The translations under genes were made by a program, and so were the position numbers. From the NCBI RefSeq assembly GCF_910596095.1, contig NC_056535.1:5861001-5925000 (forward strand): a DNA stretch of 64,000 nt. Direction: 5' to 3'. Origin of the DNA: Thunnus maccoyii. Its lineage: Eukaryota; Chordata; Actinopteri; Scombriformes; Scombridae. The notes beneath the pieces are model-generated. The model searched no databases. It was not told where the DNA came from and worked only from the letters and a program-made list of their open reading frames with translations. Of the stretch, positions 1-19,175 are shown in pieces. How positions within the stretch are numbered: position 1 is the stretch's first letter; every line of letters begins with the position of its first letter.

Positions 1-900
1 CTTAAACATATTTGAAAAGAACAATTAATGTAAAATTGAAAACAAATCACGGCTACTTTTGCTATCGGTGAAAGAGATGGTTTTACATTGCATAATGTGT
101 CTGTGTAATTAAACAGTATTTTAAAGTTGTGGAGAGCACAAACACTCAGGTTGCACCTCCGTATGTAAAAATCAGTTGTATAACTAATTCAGACAAGTTG
201 ATCAGTAATGCCTTTAGGGATGAGGGATCCATGTTGTTAAAATGTTGAGTGAACATTGTCTTGTATGATCTGTTTAGCATGTGTGTACAGTAATGATATG
301 CAGGGTGAGGACCTGCCTCATACAGGAGTACAGTAGACATCCGACAGGTGAAATGTTATGCTTGCAGGAATGGGTGGTGTACAGTTGATGGCAAGGGCGT
401 ACATAACATGTTATTGGCACTGTATGTAAATATTTGGTGTTGTATGTTTTTACTTCATCATACAAGTTTTTGCTAAGAATTTAAATAAAAGAATTGTATG
501 TGTAATATGTATTTAATTCATGCTGCTGTGGTACAAAGCTAATTTTTATGGCTAGATTTTCTTTCTTTTTTTTTCAGATTTTCCATTAACCTGCTTTTTC
601 AGTACTTGTAAATAAGTCGGTACAGGGAGATAAGTTAGAAAATAAGTATATGGAACCCTATGTTTTATTATTAACACGCTGTCTGTAGTCTACTTTTTTG
701 GTTATAAATAAGCTCATTTTTTTAGCCAAGGAAGAAAATGTACTGAAAAGGTGTTGTGTAGCCTTCTGGTCTAATTTGTGTCAGTTTAGAGGTCCTTGAT
801 GTGAAAAAGTTTAAGAACCACTGTTAAAGGATATTAAATATATTATTTGTTTATCATTACTAAAGGCCATGTCATGGCCTGCATGTACAGTATTAGTGCA
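1..900. other. AT-rich upstream flank, no gene recognised
   Basis: No open frame here resembles a known protein and no clear splice-bounded exon is visible. An AATAAA hexamer at 484-489 could be the polyadenylation signal of a + strand gene ending left of the window, but nothing else supports that reading. Confidence 0.4.
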
Positions 901-907
901 TTACAAC

Positions 908-960
908 CATGGATGTATCAAAAGATCTTATGTTGATATAAGATCTTATATACATCCATG
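908..960. repeat. Imperfect inverted repeat (hairpin)
   Basis: Arms at 908-930 and 939-960 pair over about 22 nt with one small bulge, and the loop is 8 nt. Both arms carry CATGGATGTAT and AGATCTTA blocks. It could be the remnant of a short inverted-repeat element or a transcribed hairpin; no flanking target duplication is obvious. Confidence 0.7.
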
Positions 961-1080
961 ATTACCACAGCCATAAACATATATACATCTACATACATAT
1001 ACATGTGTGTCTATGACCACAGCTAATAACTGGAAATAACTGCTGTCGTGCTTTCATTTTGAAATGCGGAATGCACAGCC

Positions 1081-1403
1081 GGATATTAATCCTCTGATGA
1101 CGTCTGATGACAGCTCACACCGGAACAAGGGACAGGGGATAAACAATTACAGGTTCAAAGGGCTTTATTAAAATATTTAAACGAAACAGGTTTATTATCC
1201 AGAATACATCTCGTTTATAACGTTTTTTTTCGTTGTTTGGTTTCGTTTTGTTTGTTTGTTAGTGTTTATTGTTTAAAGTCATGATGTTCCACACTCCGTT
1301 ACAGTAGGTGGCGGCATACTTGTAGTCCGCCAGCAAAACCAAAGAAGAAGAAGACACCGGAAGCAAACGTCGGTTTTGGTGACGCTGCATTAGACTGCAA
1401 GAC
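1081..1403 (+). promoter_or_regulatory. rpn2: Putative rpn2 promoter and 5' leader
   Basis: This is the sequence immediately 5' of the rpn2 start codon. It holds a CRE-like TGACGTCT at 1098-1105 and an ETS-type CCGGAAG at 1357-1363, 41 bases before the ATG, and is richer in CpG than its surroundings. There is no TATA box at a sensible spacing. These features fit a housekeeping promoter; the transcription start is not determined. Confidence 0.5.
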
Positions 1404-8990
<7,587 letters not shown>

Positions 8991-9680
8991 GGGCAAGAAA
9001 ATTGAAAGAAGACACTGACGAAGCTCATTTTTTTTGTTTCCAAGGAGTCATTCAACGACTCATCAAATCGGACTTTAAAAAAAAAAAAAATGGCATGGCA
9101 GTTCAAGAATCTAATCAACAGTTTATACATGCAGTTTGTCTGTATTGCCAAAAGGAAGAATTTAAGATATCACGGCGTCTCCGAGAGACTGGACAAACGC
9201 TCACTGACAGATGGTTCTACTGAGGGCTGTAAAGCTACTGATCATTGCACTTCATCTTCCTGTGAGATTTTGTTTTCTTATTGTCCAACATGCCAGTGTT
9301 TTCTAAGTGAGCGAGGGTTTTTATTTGTGGTTTCTTGATGGAATTTGGGTTGATTTGTGTGTTGGGTTTTTTTTTTTTTTTTTTTTTTCTTTCTTTTTTT
9401 TTTTTGTACATTCCTCTTTGTTGTCACTCAATGCCCTTCACCTCGTAACAGAAGTTGTTGCTCAGCATGTTTCGGCTGATAATAAATAAACCATTGGCGG
9501 TAGCACTGAACCATTCATCTTGACTCACTATGCCAGTGTGTTTGCCTGTGAATGTGATGTGTAGGAGGAGCGATGGTGTCCCGTTTGATACTGAGTTTGC
9601 GTCCCCCTGAAAATTTGTTAATAATAAAATACGGGCAATTTGAGGATATGCTGTTTTTGTAATGAAGAAGAGGAAATAAA
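8991..9680 (+). other. rpn2: rpn2 3' untranslated region with polyadenylation signals
   Basis: The stretch follows the stop codon at 8988-8990. AATAAA hexamers occur at 9481-9486, 9485-9490, 9623-9628 and 9675-9680. A nearly pure T tract lies at about 9366-9405. The first pair of hexamers is the most likely cleavage signal. Open frames within this stretch are low-complexity and not taken as genes. Confidence 0.6.
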
Positions 9681-11027
9681 GAAATTAAGGTGAATCTGGA
9701 GGTTTTTTGTCTTTCTTATGTAGAGAAAAACAGGAACACAGTGCAGTTTTAGAAGATTGTTTGCCAGTAAAAGTTATAAAATCATGATCTTTTTGGTGTA
9801 CAATTATGTTTCCCTAAAAATGTTTCCTTGCTGAGCTGTGGTGGAGGGATAATAGAGACAGAATATCATACATCATAGACTTCAATTTAGAAATGGAGAG
9901 AAAACAGTCCTGTGTAGAAATACATTCTTAGTCGCATTAGGAAGGCAAGAAGGATTAAAGAGACCAATAACTTGCACATATTGGAATGAGTATTAAGACT
10001 TTAAAGGGTCTGCACACACCTTTCCTGGCTGATTAGGCCTGAACTTGTGTGGAGCTACGCTGGGGATTATGTGATGTCACTGAAGACTATGGAACTGTGG
10101 CTACATGTGATAATCACAGGATAATGTTAAATGCAGTAATCTAGCTAAATCTGCTAACATTAGCCACCATATGCTACTGGTCATACCAGACTAAGTATGT
10201 CTCAAAACCACTCAGTATATTATACTGAGTAAAAGTGTGTTTTACAGTCTATGAGTTCAACTCTTCATTTGTTTCTTTAAAAGTTACACAGTCTTCCTTC
10301 AACACCACCTTTATCACAGCAGACATTTAGAATTATCATAGCAGGTAACAGCTGTAATTAATAAAACTAATTATGCTTTCTGTCCATGTAAACATCCCAT
10401 TAAACCAGGTCAGTGAGCCAGCTGGTGCAACAATCTAAATGGAATGCAGCCATTATTTATGTTGTTGCCAAATTATGTGCCATTAATCTGGAGCAAAATT
10501 TAAATATTTTACATACTATTGGCTATTGTTTAATTTATATCAATACATCATGTTTTATGAGAAGACCATATGTTTTCAAGGCTGGATCAGTATTTAGGCA
10601 ACTGAATCGGGGATCCACAGCTCATTTAATCAATTTCATCTGGCCCTGTAAATTCTGTATATAAAATCTTAATCTGCCAATAAACAGTAACTATATAATG
10701 GTGAAAAATTCAATATTTTCCTCTAGAATGTGGAAAAGTATAAAGTAGAATAAGATGGAAATACTATGACCTCAGAATTTTCAATCTTTCATACATTGTA
10801 CTTTGTTACTTTCCACCACTGCATAGACCAGCCTGAGTCTCCACTCTTAAAAAATGACATATTTTTATCAAGATTTCATTAATACCATTATTCCATGTTG
10901 CTATTTCAGTGGCTACTTAAATAAAAGTTACATAGTGTTTCTGTGAACAAAAGACTGCACATCCTTAAGTTCCTCAGTACCATTTTCTTCCACAGTCATG
11001 AACTGGGTTGTTGGGTTTCTTCAAAGC
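9681..11027. other. Intergenic stretch between convergent rpn2 and ghrh
   Basis: AT-rich and without recognisable coding sequence, repeat ends or RNA genes. The two genes point toward each other across it. Confidence 0.5.
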
Positions 11028-11033
11028 TTTAAT
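11028..11033 (-). terminator. ghrh: Possible ghrh polyadenylation signal (ATTAAA)
   Basis: On the minus strand this reads ATTAAA, the commonest variant signal, about 137 bases past the ghrh stop. No AATAAA is closer. Confidence 0.35.
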
Positions 11034-11169
11034 GGGAATTTTTAAAAAATGACAATATCATTTGCATCTGTAAAGAACAGGTTGGAGGAGGTATAAGAAA
11101 ACAAGCAGTGATGGTTTTGAAAAGTGCAGTGGTGAGGAGTACTGGCTGCCTTCAGTTTGTCTGATCTTC

Positions 11170-12992
11170 TCAACTCAGCAGTCTGTAAAGAATAAAGACT
11201 CAGGTTAGTGAAATACTACAAGTCAGATTAGGATTCAGGAATGTTTTTATTGGAGCTCTGATTTTCTGAGGCTGCATTGGATTTTAAGGTATTTATTTAC
11301 CTGGGTCTCATGACATTCCCGTGCACTCCTCTGTATCTCTGATTGCTCTGGATGGATGTCACATCTTCTTTATACGTCCCTTCATAGATATCTGACTGAC
11401 GCTTCACGTAACTCTCACTTTCATCTCTGTGGGGAAAAAACACACACCAGCCATTCAGGATTCATTGTGTTACACTGGGCACACTAAGAGCACTCAGTGT
11501 TGCTCCTGCTGGATTTACACACAATTGGAGTGACATCATTCCTCCTGTGCTACCTACCCAAGACGTTTGCCCATGATTGTCTGGAGGAACTTCCTGGCAG
11601 AGATTTGGCCCAGGACTTTCCTGTAACTGTTTGTGAAGATGGCATCAGCGTGGCGCGCTGAGCTAAAGTTGGACGGTGGACAAAACCAAATTGATATCAG
11701 TTTAGTTATTATACAACAGTATTCTTGAACAGATGAAGGGACAGCAGCTCAATGAGATAACAAAAATGCATATATGATATTTATCTTTTTGTGCTCATTC
11801 CACTTCAATCCATTCACAATTGTCCAGATTAAAGGGTCAGTTCACCCAAATTAAGATTTTTCACTTACCTCTTGCAGTACCCTGCAGTTTCAGTTTTATT
11901 TGCTTTTTGATTTTCTATCAAAGAAATGTTTCTGAAAGGACTTTTAAATATATATTTTCAAAGCTGTGAGCACCACAAATGAAACTCCACTCACCTCCAT
12001 GATTCTGTGGTGGAGGCAAAAATCTCAAAAACCAGAACTCTCTGCATTAGTAGATACTGTACCACTAGACGTAAATGAGATGTGTCTTTTGTGTAATTTG
12101 AGTGAACTGACCCTTTAAGCATCAGCCACTCACTGCATAGTAACATGCTGACCGTAACTCTGCTCGCTCCCTACGAGGACCCGTGTCTTCCTCCAGCTGC
12201 TCTGCTGGATTCTTTAGAGAAGATGTCATCAGGATGGATGTGTCCCTCTGGCCAAACCTGAGAAATATCCCAATAAACTAAATAAACTTTGTATTCAAAT
12301 ACCTCCGCACACTTAACCATACTAATATGTAAATGTATTCCATTTTTCACCCGGAGCAGAAACTGATTTCATTGTAACACAGAGTTTTAATGATTAAGAT
12401 TAAGTAAATATCCTCAATCTAACTGCAAAATGCTCTAGTCTTTGTGAAATGACTGGCGCTGGACACTGTGATTAAGGTGCTGTATGAATATAACACGGTG
12501 ACTAATCCAGACACTGTGACCCTTTTTAGCATAACAAGTGCAGAGGGCACAGCTATGACATGCAAAGTAAGCAGTGAAAGGTTTGGAACATCATACGCTA
12601 CGAACATGGATGTGACTGGTTTTTTTTAGCCCTGACAGAGCAAATCATTGTCTGTCAGGTCAGTGTTACGTTCTGTATCTTGTTACACATGTTGTAACTT
12701 TATGTATTCTATTTCACCCGATAAGGCTCTCTAACCATTTCAGCTGTTCTCTATGGAAAAAATCACTTTGTTCAGTATTCTGAGTGTCTACAAATCTGAA
12801 CAGCTGAATTAACCCATCATAAACCATTTAAATAACTTCACTAACACTCCTGAAAATCAATAATGGAAATGAACAAGACATGAACATTTTTAGTAAATCT
12901 GTCCGGACTTACCTAATGGATGGGTATAGCGGGGAGCCTGATAAAGACATGACCAGGCAACAAAACAGCAGCAGTGCAGCTTTCTCCATCAT
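11170..12992 (-). CDS. ghrh: Growth hormone-releasing hormone precursor
   Basis: Secreted neuropeptide of the glucagon/secretin superfamily that stimulates pituitary growth-hormone release through the class B receptor GHRHR. Coding exons on the minus strand: 12992-12913, 12257-12153, 11662-11558, 11426-11301, 11182-11170; all GT-AG, in frame, 142 aa. Two tandem ATGs open it ([10 protein letters not shown]); I took the first. Residues 1 to about 20 are a signal peptide. The mature hormone begins at H66, right after the cleavage site RSAR, with [12 protein letters not shown]. It runs 27 residues to M92, followed by GKR, an amidation and dibasic cleavage signal. Exon 3 (11558-11662) encodes almost the whole hormone. 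A second KR lies in the C-terminal peptide (SYVKRQSD). Its position next to rpn2 matches the human RPN2-GHRH neighbourhood. Identity is certain. Confidence 0.97.
11829..12118. mobile_element. 290-bp TTAA-flanked inverted-repeat element in ghrh intron 2
   Basis: The terminal 25 bases are near-perfect inverted copies (24 of 25 match), with core AGGGTCAGTTCAC and TTAA at both extremes. No coding capacity. TTAA ends fit a non-autonomous element moved by a piggyBac- or Kolobok-type transposase; I cannot tell which. It sits between the exons at 11662 and 12153. Confidence 0.85.
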
Positions 12993-13003
12993 CACAGCTA
13001 GTC
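12993..13003 (-). other. ghrh: 5' untranslated part of ghrh first coding exon
   Basis: On the minus strand a pyrimidine-rich tract ending CTTCTCCAG lies just before 13003, an acceptor site. The leader therefore probably begins in an upstream untranslated exon. Confidence 0.55.
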
Positions 13004-13251
13004 CTGGAGAAGAATGGACAGCTAGAATAAATGACAGGAGTAGAAATTACATTAAAAAAAATGCTGAAACTACAGTTTCCCTCCAACCAGTCTCATCACT
13101 CTGCAGAAGCGTCTGAAGTTGCAGCAGACAGAGATGTATCCGGCGATGGAAAATATCCAAACTTCACTGAACATGTTCCAAATGATCAAAGCACAGGTGT
13201 TAAATGTAGACACATATACACAATACATGTACACGGTGTTGTCAGAGTTAC

Positions 13252-13370
13252 CTAGATATTGTGTGTGAACTCTGAGCGTCCCTGCAGTTCCTCTTTATTC
13301 TGTGCCTTTCACTCTCATCATCTCTCACTGTCAGGGAAGACTGGACAGACGCAGCGCTGGAACACTACTG
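13252..13370 (-). promoter_or_regulatory. ghrh: Candidate ghrh untranslated first exon and start region
   Basis: On the minus strand CTAG followed by GTAACT at 13252/13251 is a plausible donor for an untranslated exon. A GTATAAAC motif at about 13394-13401 would be a TATA-like element a few tens of bases upstream. The exact start is a guess. Confidence 0.35.
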
Positions 13371-13442
13371 TTTGTTATCCCTGCATCCATGGTCAGTTTA
13401 TACTCAACCTGTAGCTCCCAGTCACTCCCACCTCACACATGA

Positions 13443-13444
<2 letters not shown>

Positions 13445-13488
<44 letters not shown>

Positions 13489-13498
13489 CTTAAGATGA
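13445..13498. repeat. (TC)n microsatellite
   Basis: About 18 uninterrupted TC units, then TTTCTCTCC; a second shorter TC-rich patch follows near 13510-13545. Confidence 0.95.
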
Positions 13499-13599
13499 GC
13501 TCTCTGCATGCTCTCTCTCTCTTTTTGTCTCCCTCTCTCTGTTCCTTAAATTTACATTTAAATTCCAGGTTTGGTCTATTGGCATTATAAAAAGTACCT

Positions 13600-14500
13600 G
13601 TATGAGTACAGTATGTTGTACAAGGTTTACAATATTTATTTCAAAATTTAATTAGAGAATGAACTCCTTGAGATGCACCATCTCATTTTCGAGGGGATCC
13701 TCAGCCACAAAATTCAGAATATAAGAAAAAAAAATAGACAACAAATATTTGCACAATGCTACATAGTATATTATAATGGGAAAAAGCAATTTGTTGCAAA
13801 TAAATCAGAAAAAATATTATATATGTGGATATAAAAAATAGTGAGAGGCATTACCATACCCTGTTTATACATCCATTATGCAAATTCTTCCAAAAATGGG
13901 ATGCAAGGACATACTAGACTCTCATTTCAACATTCAAGATTGTGTTCAACGGAATGAAAAAAGGAAAAACAAAAGCAAACTAGTATTATTAAGCATTATA
14001 TTTAGACATGTCTGACATTGTCAATTGGGTGAAATGAGACTACAAACTATGGCTTGAGAAATTAGAATACAGTTGAATATACACAACTCTCTCTGACAAA
14101 TTCTTAACAAACATGAACAATGTTTCATTAGCAGTTAATTATTGCAGCAGGCTACAGACTGCATTGTTTGGGGGCGTTATGTTGTGTTCACCCTACATGC
14201 ACTCAGTGCCATAAATGTGGTAAATAGCAATCAGGATAAAACAGACATTAGCCTAATGTTCTGTCACTGTGATAACCTCTATGAGGTGAAGTTACTGAAA
14301 TTAAACCATTTTTATTTTATTGTTACGCCCAATCCCACCGTTTATACCATAACAAGAAAACTAAGCGTTATCTGTATCTCTAACCGGTAAGTGTTAGTGT
14401 TCAGGGCTGGATGAGATGTATTCACATGTTTCAAGTCGAGATTTTTTTTAAATAGACGGACCGTAAAGTTGGACGTACTGGGGGGCTTTTTTGACTAACG
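13600..14500. other. Intergenic stretch between ghrh and cdk5rap1
   Basis: AT-rich sequence between two divergently transcribed genes. I see no exon, RNA gene or repeat end here. Confidence 0.45.
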
Positions 14501-15172
14501 GACAGTCGAGAAGCAAGAGGATTTTCTGTCGTGTACTTCCGTCCTTGCCGAGCAGGCCGCCGTTACGTACTGAACCATCCTTTTTTTCCTGACATGGCCA
14601 TCAGAACTTAACCATACAATGATTGTTTAACGTCTTAGTAAATTTAGCAAAGATATTTCTCAAAATTATTAAAAGAAAAAAAGATATTTTTTCTTTTGTT
14701 TTATGCACGTGCAGTTGAACTGGGTTTGACGTCAAGCACGAATATTCATGACAGCTGAATTATCTGCTATATTATCTCCTACAGAGCTCCTTTTCTTTCT
14801 ATCGAAGCCGAAATCAACGCCATTACTATTACTATTTATTATTACCGACCAATTTTGTAGTTTTTGACAGTTAAGTCTTTTTATTCCGGGTTTTTATGAC
14901 GTTACTTTGGAAAGAGAGGATTGTCCTCTTGACATTCAGACATCTTGGGCACATGACATGAGTGCTTGAATGACATTTAACCAACAAGCTACCCGGAGTA
15001 GTTACAGTAGCGTTCAAACAGTAATTTAATCAGTAAGAAAAGCAAACAACACGGTAGCTAGAGAGTGCTAGCAGCAGCTAACCACAGTGTATTGCTGCTG
15101 AGGTTAATAAGCGCTAAATCCGACAGTTATCAAGTGTTTGCTCTTGACATGAGTGCAGCTAGCTAATCAAAC
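14460..15172 (+). promoter_or_regulatory. cdk5rap1: Putative cdk5rap1 promoter with a perfect CRE
   Basis: The palindromic cAMP-response element TGACGTCA is at 14727-14734. CpGs cluster near 14500-14570, where a transcript start is plausible. No TATA box stands out. The first coding ATG is at 15173. Confidence 0.45.
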
Positions 15173-18100
15173 ATGGACCACCTCAGGAGTTTAAAACCTC
15201 TGTTTTCTGCTCCCCAACACTTGATACCTGTCAGGTGTTTACAGCCCAGATATTGCTGTAAATTAGCAAAAACTGGTGTAACTTCAGGAGAGAAGAGGGC
15301 AACGTTAGATAAATTCAAGACTCAGATATCCTCTGGTCCAAGTTTTCAGGATTTCGTCAAAGGAATTTCAGTTAAGCAGACTTATGTTGCAGACGGAGAA
15401 TACTCTGACAAACACGGTTATCTGTCTGAGGACTTGGAGATGGGGAATTCAAGGAAAGGTTAGTCTGCATGGCTGAAATCCATCAGCAAAGTTAATTTGG
15501 ATAGTTTGGGATAAATGTTAAAACTGGTGTTTTGTCTTGGTCCAGTGTATTTTGAAACCTATGGATGTCAGATGAATGTAAACGACACAGAGATAGCCTG
15601 GTCCATTCTTCAGAGGAAGGGATATCATCGCACAGTCCACTTAAATGAGGTACAGCTGAGCTCTTATTTATATTTTACCATTTTAATATCACATCTGTCA
15701 ACACAGTTAACTTAAAATGTCTTTATTAATGCAGGCGGATGTTGTCCTTCTGGTAACATGCTCCATAAGGTAAAATAATATTTCAGACTCTAAAGAATTG
15801 TCCTCAAAATATCATTCTCTGTTTTTTAGTTGCATTTGTATTATTGTACAACACATCTCACTAATGAACTAACAAAGACACATAAACTCTTCTGTTAACA
15901 GAGAAAAAGCTGAACAAACTATTTGGAATAGATTACAACAACTGACAGCCATGAAGAAGAAGCGCTTAAAGACCCACACACCGATGAAAATTGGGATTTT
16001 AGGTAAGTAAGTTCACTACTGCGCACACACTGGACTGTCTTACAGACGCTACAAAGATGTATGAATGGTTGTGTTTGTCCAGGTTGCATGGCAGAGAGGC
16101 TGAAGACGGAGCTTTTGGAGCGGGAGAAACTTGTAGATGTTCTTGCCGGTCCTGACGCCTACCGGGACCTTCCTCGTCTCTTGACTGTAGCTGACGGAGG
16201 TCAACAGGCAAGCAATGTGCTGCTGTCACTAGAGGAGACCTACGCTGACATCATGCCTGTGCACCATGCTCCTCAGGGACACAGTGCTTTTGTGTAAGTT
16301 GTTTTACTGAGCAACTATGGTTTTTGGAGGAGTTATTTGCCCCTCACACCACCTTCTGTTAGTCTCATTTTCTACAGCACTTTCTTCACATTTTCTGCAT
16401 CCTTCGCCCTGGTAGGTCCATCATGCGAGGCTGTGACAACATGTGCAGTTACTGCATTGTTCCCTTCACCAGAGGGAGAGAGAGGAGTCGACCTGTCAGC
16501 TCCATTCTTGAGGAAGTTCGTATGCTCTCTGACCAGGCAAGTTATGGTAGTAATACTTGAGGTGGAAGGCAGGCTAGGTCATTGTTATAGCTGAAGGGTT
16601 TTATTGTAAAGGGCTATTACACAATAATATTTATCTAATTAGGGAACACACAACTGCTGCTTGAAATTCATAAGGCTGTATCAGAAATCATAGATCAAAA
16701 ATAAAGTGAGGTTAATCGCTAGTTTTAAGTTCACTGAAAATGAACATTTATATCAGTAAGTAAGTAGTGTCTGGACTCCTTGACAAATGTGTGTGTGTGT
16801 GTTGTGTGTGTCTTGTCAGGGCGTGAAGGAGGTGACACTGCTGGGTCAGAACGTGAACAGCTACAGAGACACGTCAGAAGAACAGTTCTGCAGCGCTGAC
16901 CTGACCAAGCTGAGCCGCGGCTTTAAGACCGTTTACCGAACCAAACGGGGAGGTCTGCGCTTCTCTGACCTGCTGGACAGAGTGTCACAAATCGATCCTG
17001 ATATGAGGATTAGATTCACTTCCCCACATCCCAAAGATTTTCCTGATGAGGTACATGATACACGTTAACTCTTACACGGCAGGTTATGGACATGGCTTCT
17101 GAATACACCTACTCAAATATAGATGTTTGATTACATATGGCAAAAAAATTATCAAGTGTGATTTTACAACAAAGCAGTGCCTCTTTCTGTGTATCTGTAT
17201 CTGCAGGTTTTGCATCTAATTGCGGAGCGAGGGAACATTTGTAAGCAGGTCCACCTTCCAGCCCAGAGTGGTAGCAGTCAGGTCCTAGAAGCCATGCGCC
17301 GTGGGTAAGAAACCACAAGACCTCTCTAAACTGTCAAGTGATTCAGTTTGTGATTATTTGCAACAGTTTCTTAAAATGTCAATAGGTGTTCAATACGTGT
17401 ATTTTCATTTACGATTTACAGCTACACAAGAGAGGCCTACCTTGATCTTGTGCAGAACGTTAAGAGAATTATCCCAGGTAGGGATCTAAATACTGCCACA
17501 ATTATCCCCAAACTCAAGTAGTGTGGTCTGTGTTAACCATGAATGACGTGTCTGTCTGTGTGTCAGAGGTGAGTCTCAGCAGTGACTTCATCTCAGGCTT
17601 CTGTGGTGAGACAGATGAGGACCACCAGCAGACTCTGTCTCTGATCAGGGAAGTGGGCTACAATGTGGGATTCCTTTTCGCCTACAGTATGAGAAAGGTG
17701 AGTCCTTGTGGAATTTTAATGTGTGTTACACCACAGAAATACTCTCTTATCAGGATTTTAGAATTAAATCTATACTGTTATTTTCCAAAGTGTTTTTTCC
17801 AGAGGTGATCTAGTTTTACAATTTTGTTTCATCTGCTCTTATCTGGTTGTCCTGCTCAGAAAACCCACGCCTTCCATCGGCTACAGGATGACGTGCCGGC
17901 AGAGGTGAAGCAGCGGAGGCTGCAGGAGTGTATCACTGTGTTCAGAGAGGAAGCTGCCAGGGTCAACGCTGCTCTCATCGGCAGCACACAGCTTGTCCTG
18001 GTGGAGGGAGTAAGTACTGCATGCATGATGCATAGCACACAGGGTTCAACATTCAGGATTGTTAACATCCTGCTGTCACTTTTCATGGGATAAGTAGTTT

Positions 18101-18822
18101 AGAAAATGGATAAATGGATATTATACCTCACTTTATCACCCTAAACAGGAGCAGAGGACATAACACTAGTTTGTTATTTTCCCCTAAATCAGTGTTGGAT
18201 CTTTTTCATCTGAACCTTTTGTACCAGGTTACTGTACCAGGCACCACTGTTCATTTCTGGTTTCCATTTTCACACAGGAAAGTAAAAGATCTGCCAAGGA
18301 CCTGTGTGGTAGAACTGATGGCAACATGAAAGTGATTTTCCTCAAACAGGATGTTGCTGTTCAGCCTGCAGAGTCTAACACTGCACCCATCAGTGCTGGA
18401 GACTATGTGCTGGTGAAGGTGGGGTTTGGTTCATACAGTGCAGCTATAAACAGTCAACACATTTTACAACACAGATATTGGTTACATACAATATACTTAC
18501 ACTCTATATCATTTTGAGTAAGATATTTCAAAGTGGCTTTTTTACATGTTTTTTTGTGTTTTGATCAAAGGCTGCTCTGTTTTAAACACGGTCAAGAGTG
18601 TGAAAGCATTATCTGATATCTGGTATTTATTAATTCAGTTATTTATGTCTGTTTTCTTGATCTTTCGTGTAGATATTGTCAGCTAACTCCCAGAGCCTGA
18701 GAGGTGAAGCCCTCAGTCACAGCTCCCTGAGAGGCACCATGATGCACTATGAGACTCTACCTAGCTACCAACTTGATGAACACGTGGCCTCAGACACAAC
18801 CATGATGAAGACATGCCCTTGA
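15173..18822 (+). CDS. cdk5rap1: CDK5RAP1, mitochondrial tRNA methylthiotransferase
   Basis: Radical-SAM enzyme of the MiaB family that converts i6A to ms2i6A at position 37 of mitochondrial tRNAs; the mammalian protein was also described as a CDK5-activator binding protein. Coding exons: 15173-15458, 15546-15649, 15735-15769, 15902-16002, 16083-16293, 16416-16536, 16820-17050, 17207-17304, 17422-17477, 17567-17697, 17860-18009, 18278-18418, 18673-18822; all in frame, 604 aa. The N-terminal methylthiotransferase domain supplies three cluster cysteines, C103 (TYGCQMN), C139 (VTCSIRE) and C177 (GCMAERL). The radical-SAM motif CDNMCSYC supplies C252, C256 and C259. A TRAM-like RNA-binding domain spans about residues 500-575. 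All six cluster ligands are intact. The first 95 residues are basic and poor in acidic residues at the start, fitting a mitochondrial presequence. The intron after 16536 uses a GC donor. Confidence 0.97.
16537..16538 (+). other. cdk5rap1: Non-canonical GC splice donor in cdk5rap1 intron 6
   Basis: The exon ends CAG and the intron begins GCAAGT. Apart from the C this matches the donor consensus perfectly, as is usual for GC-AG introns. Joining to 16820 keeps frame; no nearby GT donor does so while keeping the conserved residues. Confidence 0.85.
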
Positions 18823-18845
18823 TTGACACAGGTGACACCACAAGA

Positions 18846-18851
18846 AATAAA
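18846..18851 (+). terminator. cdk5rap1: cdk5rap1 polyadenylation signal
   Basis: AATAAA 24 bases after the stop codon. If used, the 3' untranslated region is very short. Confidence 0.5.
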
Positions 18852-19123
18852 CTCTTATTTTTAAAAAAAAATCTGGCACACCTCTTTCTTCTCATCTGAC
18901 TTTGAAGACATGTGGAGACTGTTTATACGGGGATTCTTGCATCTCAGACACAGTCACATTGGACTCAAGTTCATATCTGATGAAAGATGAGCTAATTAAA
19001 ACTGCATTGTGTTATTAATACAGTCAGTACTCACTATGTGTAATGTGTATGTACATATTAAACTGCTTAAGATACTGAAACATATTTAAACCATACCGTT
19101 TGTTTCATACATGCTACAGCTGT

Positions 19124-19175
19124 TTTATTTTGGTGTTAGCAGTGATACTTTATTGATGTCATTGCATTTTTTATT
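19124..19175 (-). terminator. bpi: Candidate bpi polyadenylation signals
   Basis: Three minus-strand AATAAA hexamers lie at 19124-19129, 19149-19154 and 19170-19175, roughly 525-575 bases past the bpi stop codon. They are also within 350 bases of the cdk5rap1 end, so the two convergent transcripts could terminate very close together. Confidence 0.4.

Noticed and set aside
9307..9489. Short open frame with Phe runs
   Set aside because: Produced by the T tract in the rpn2 3' untranslated region; low complexity.
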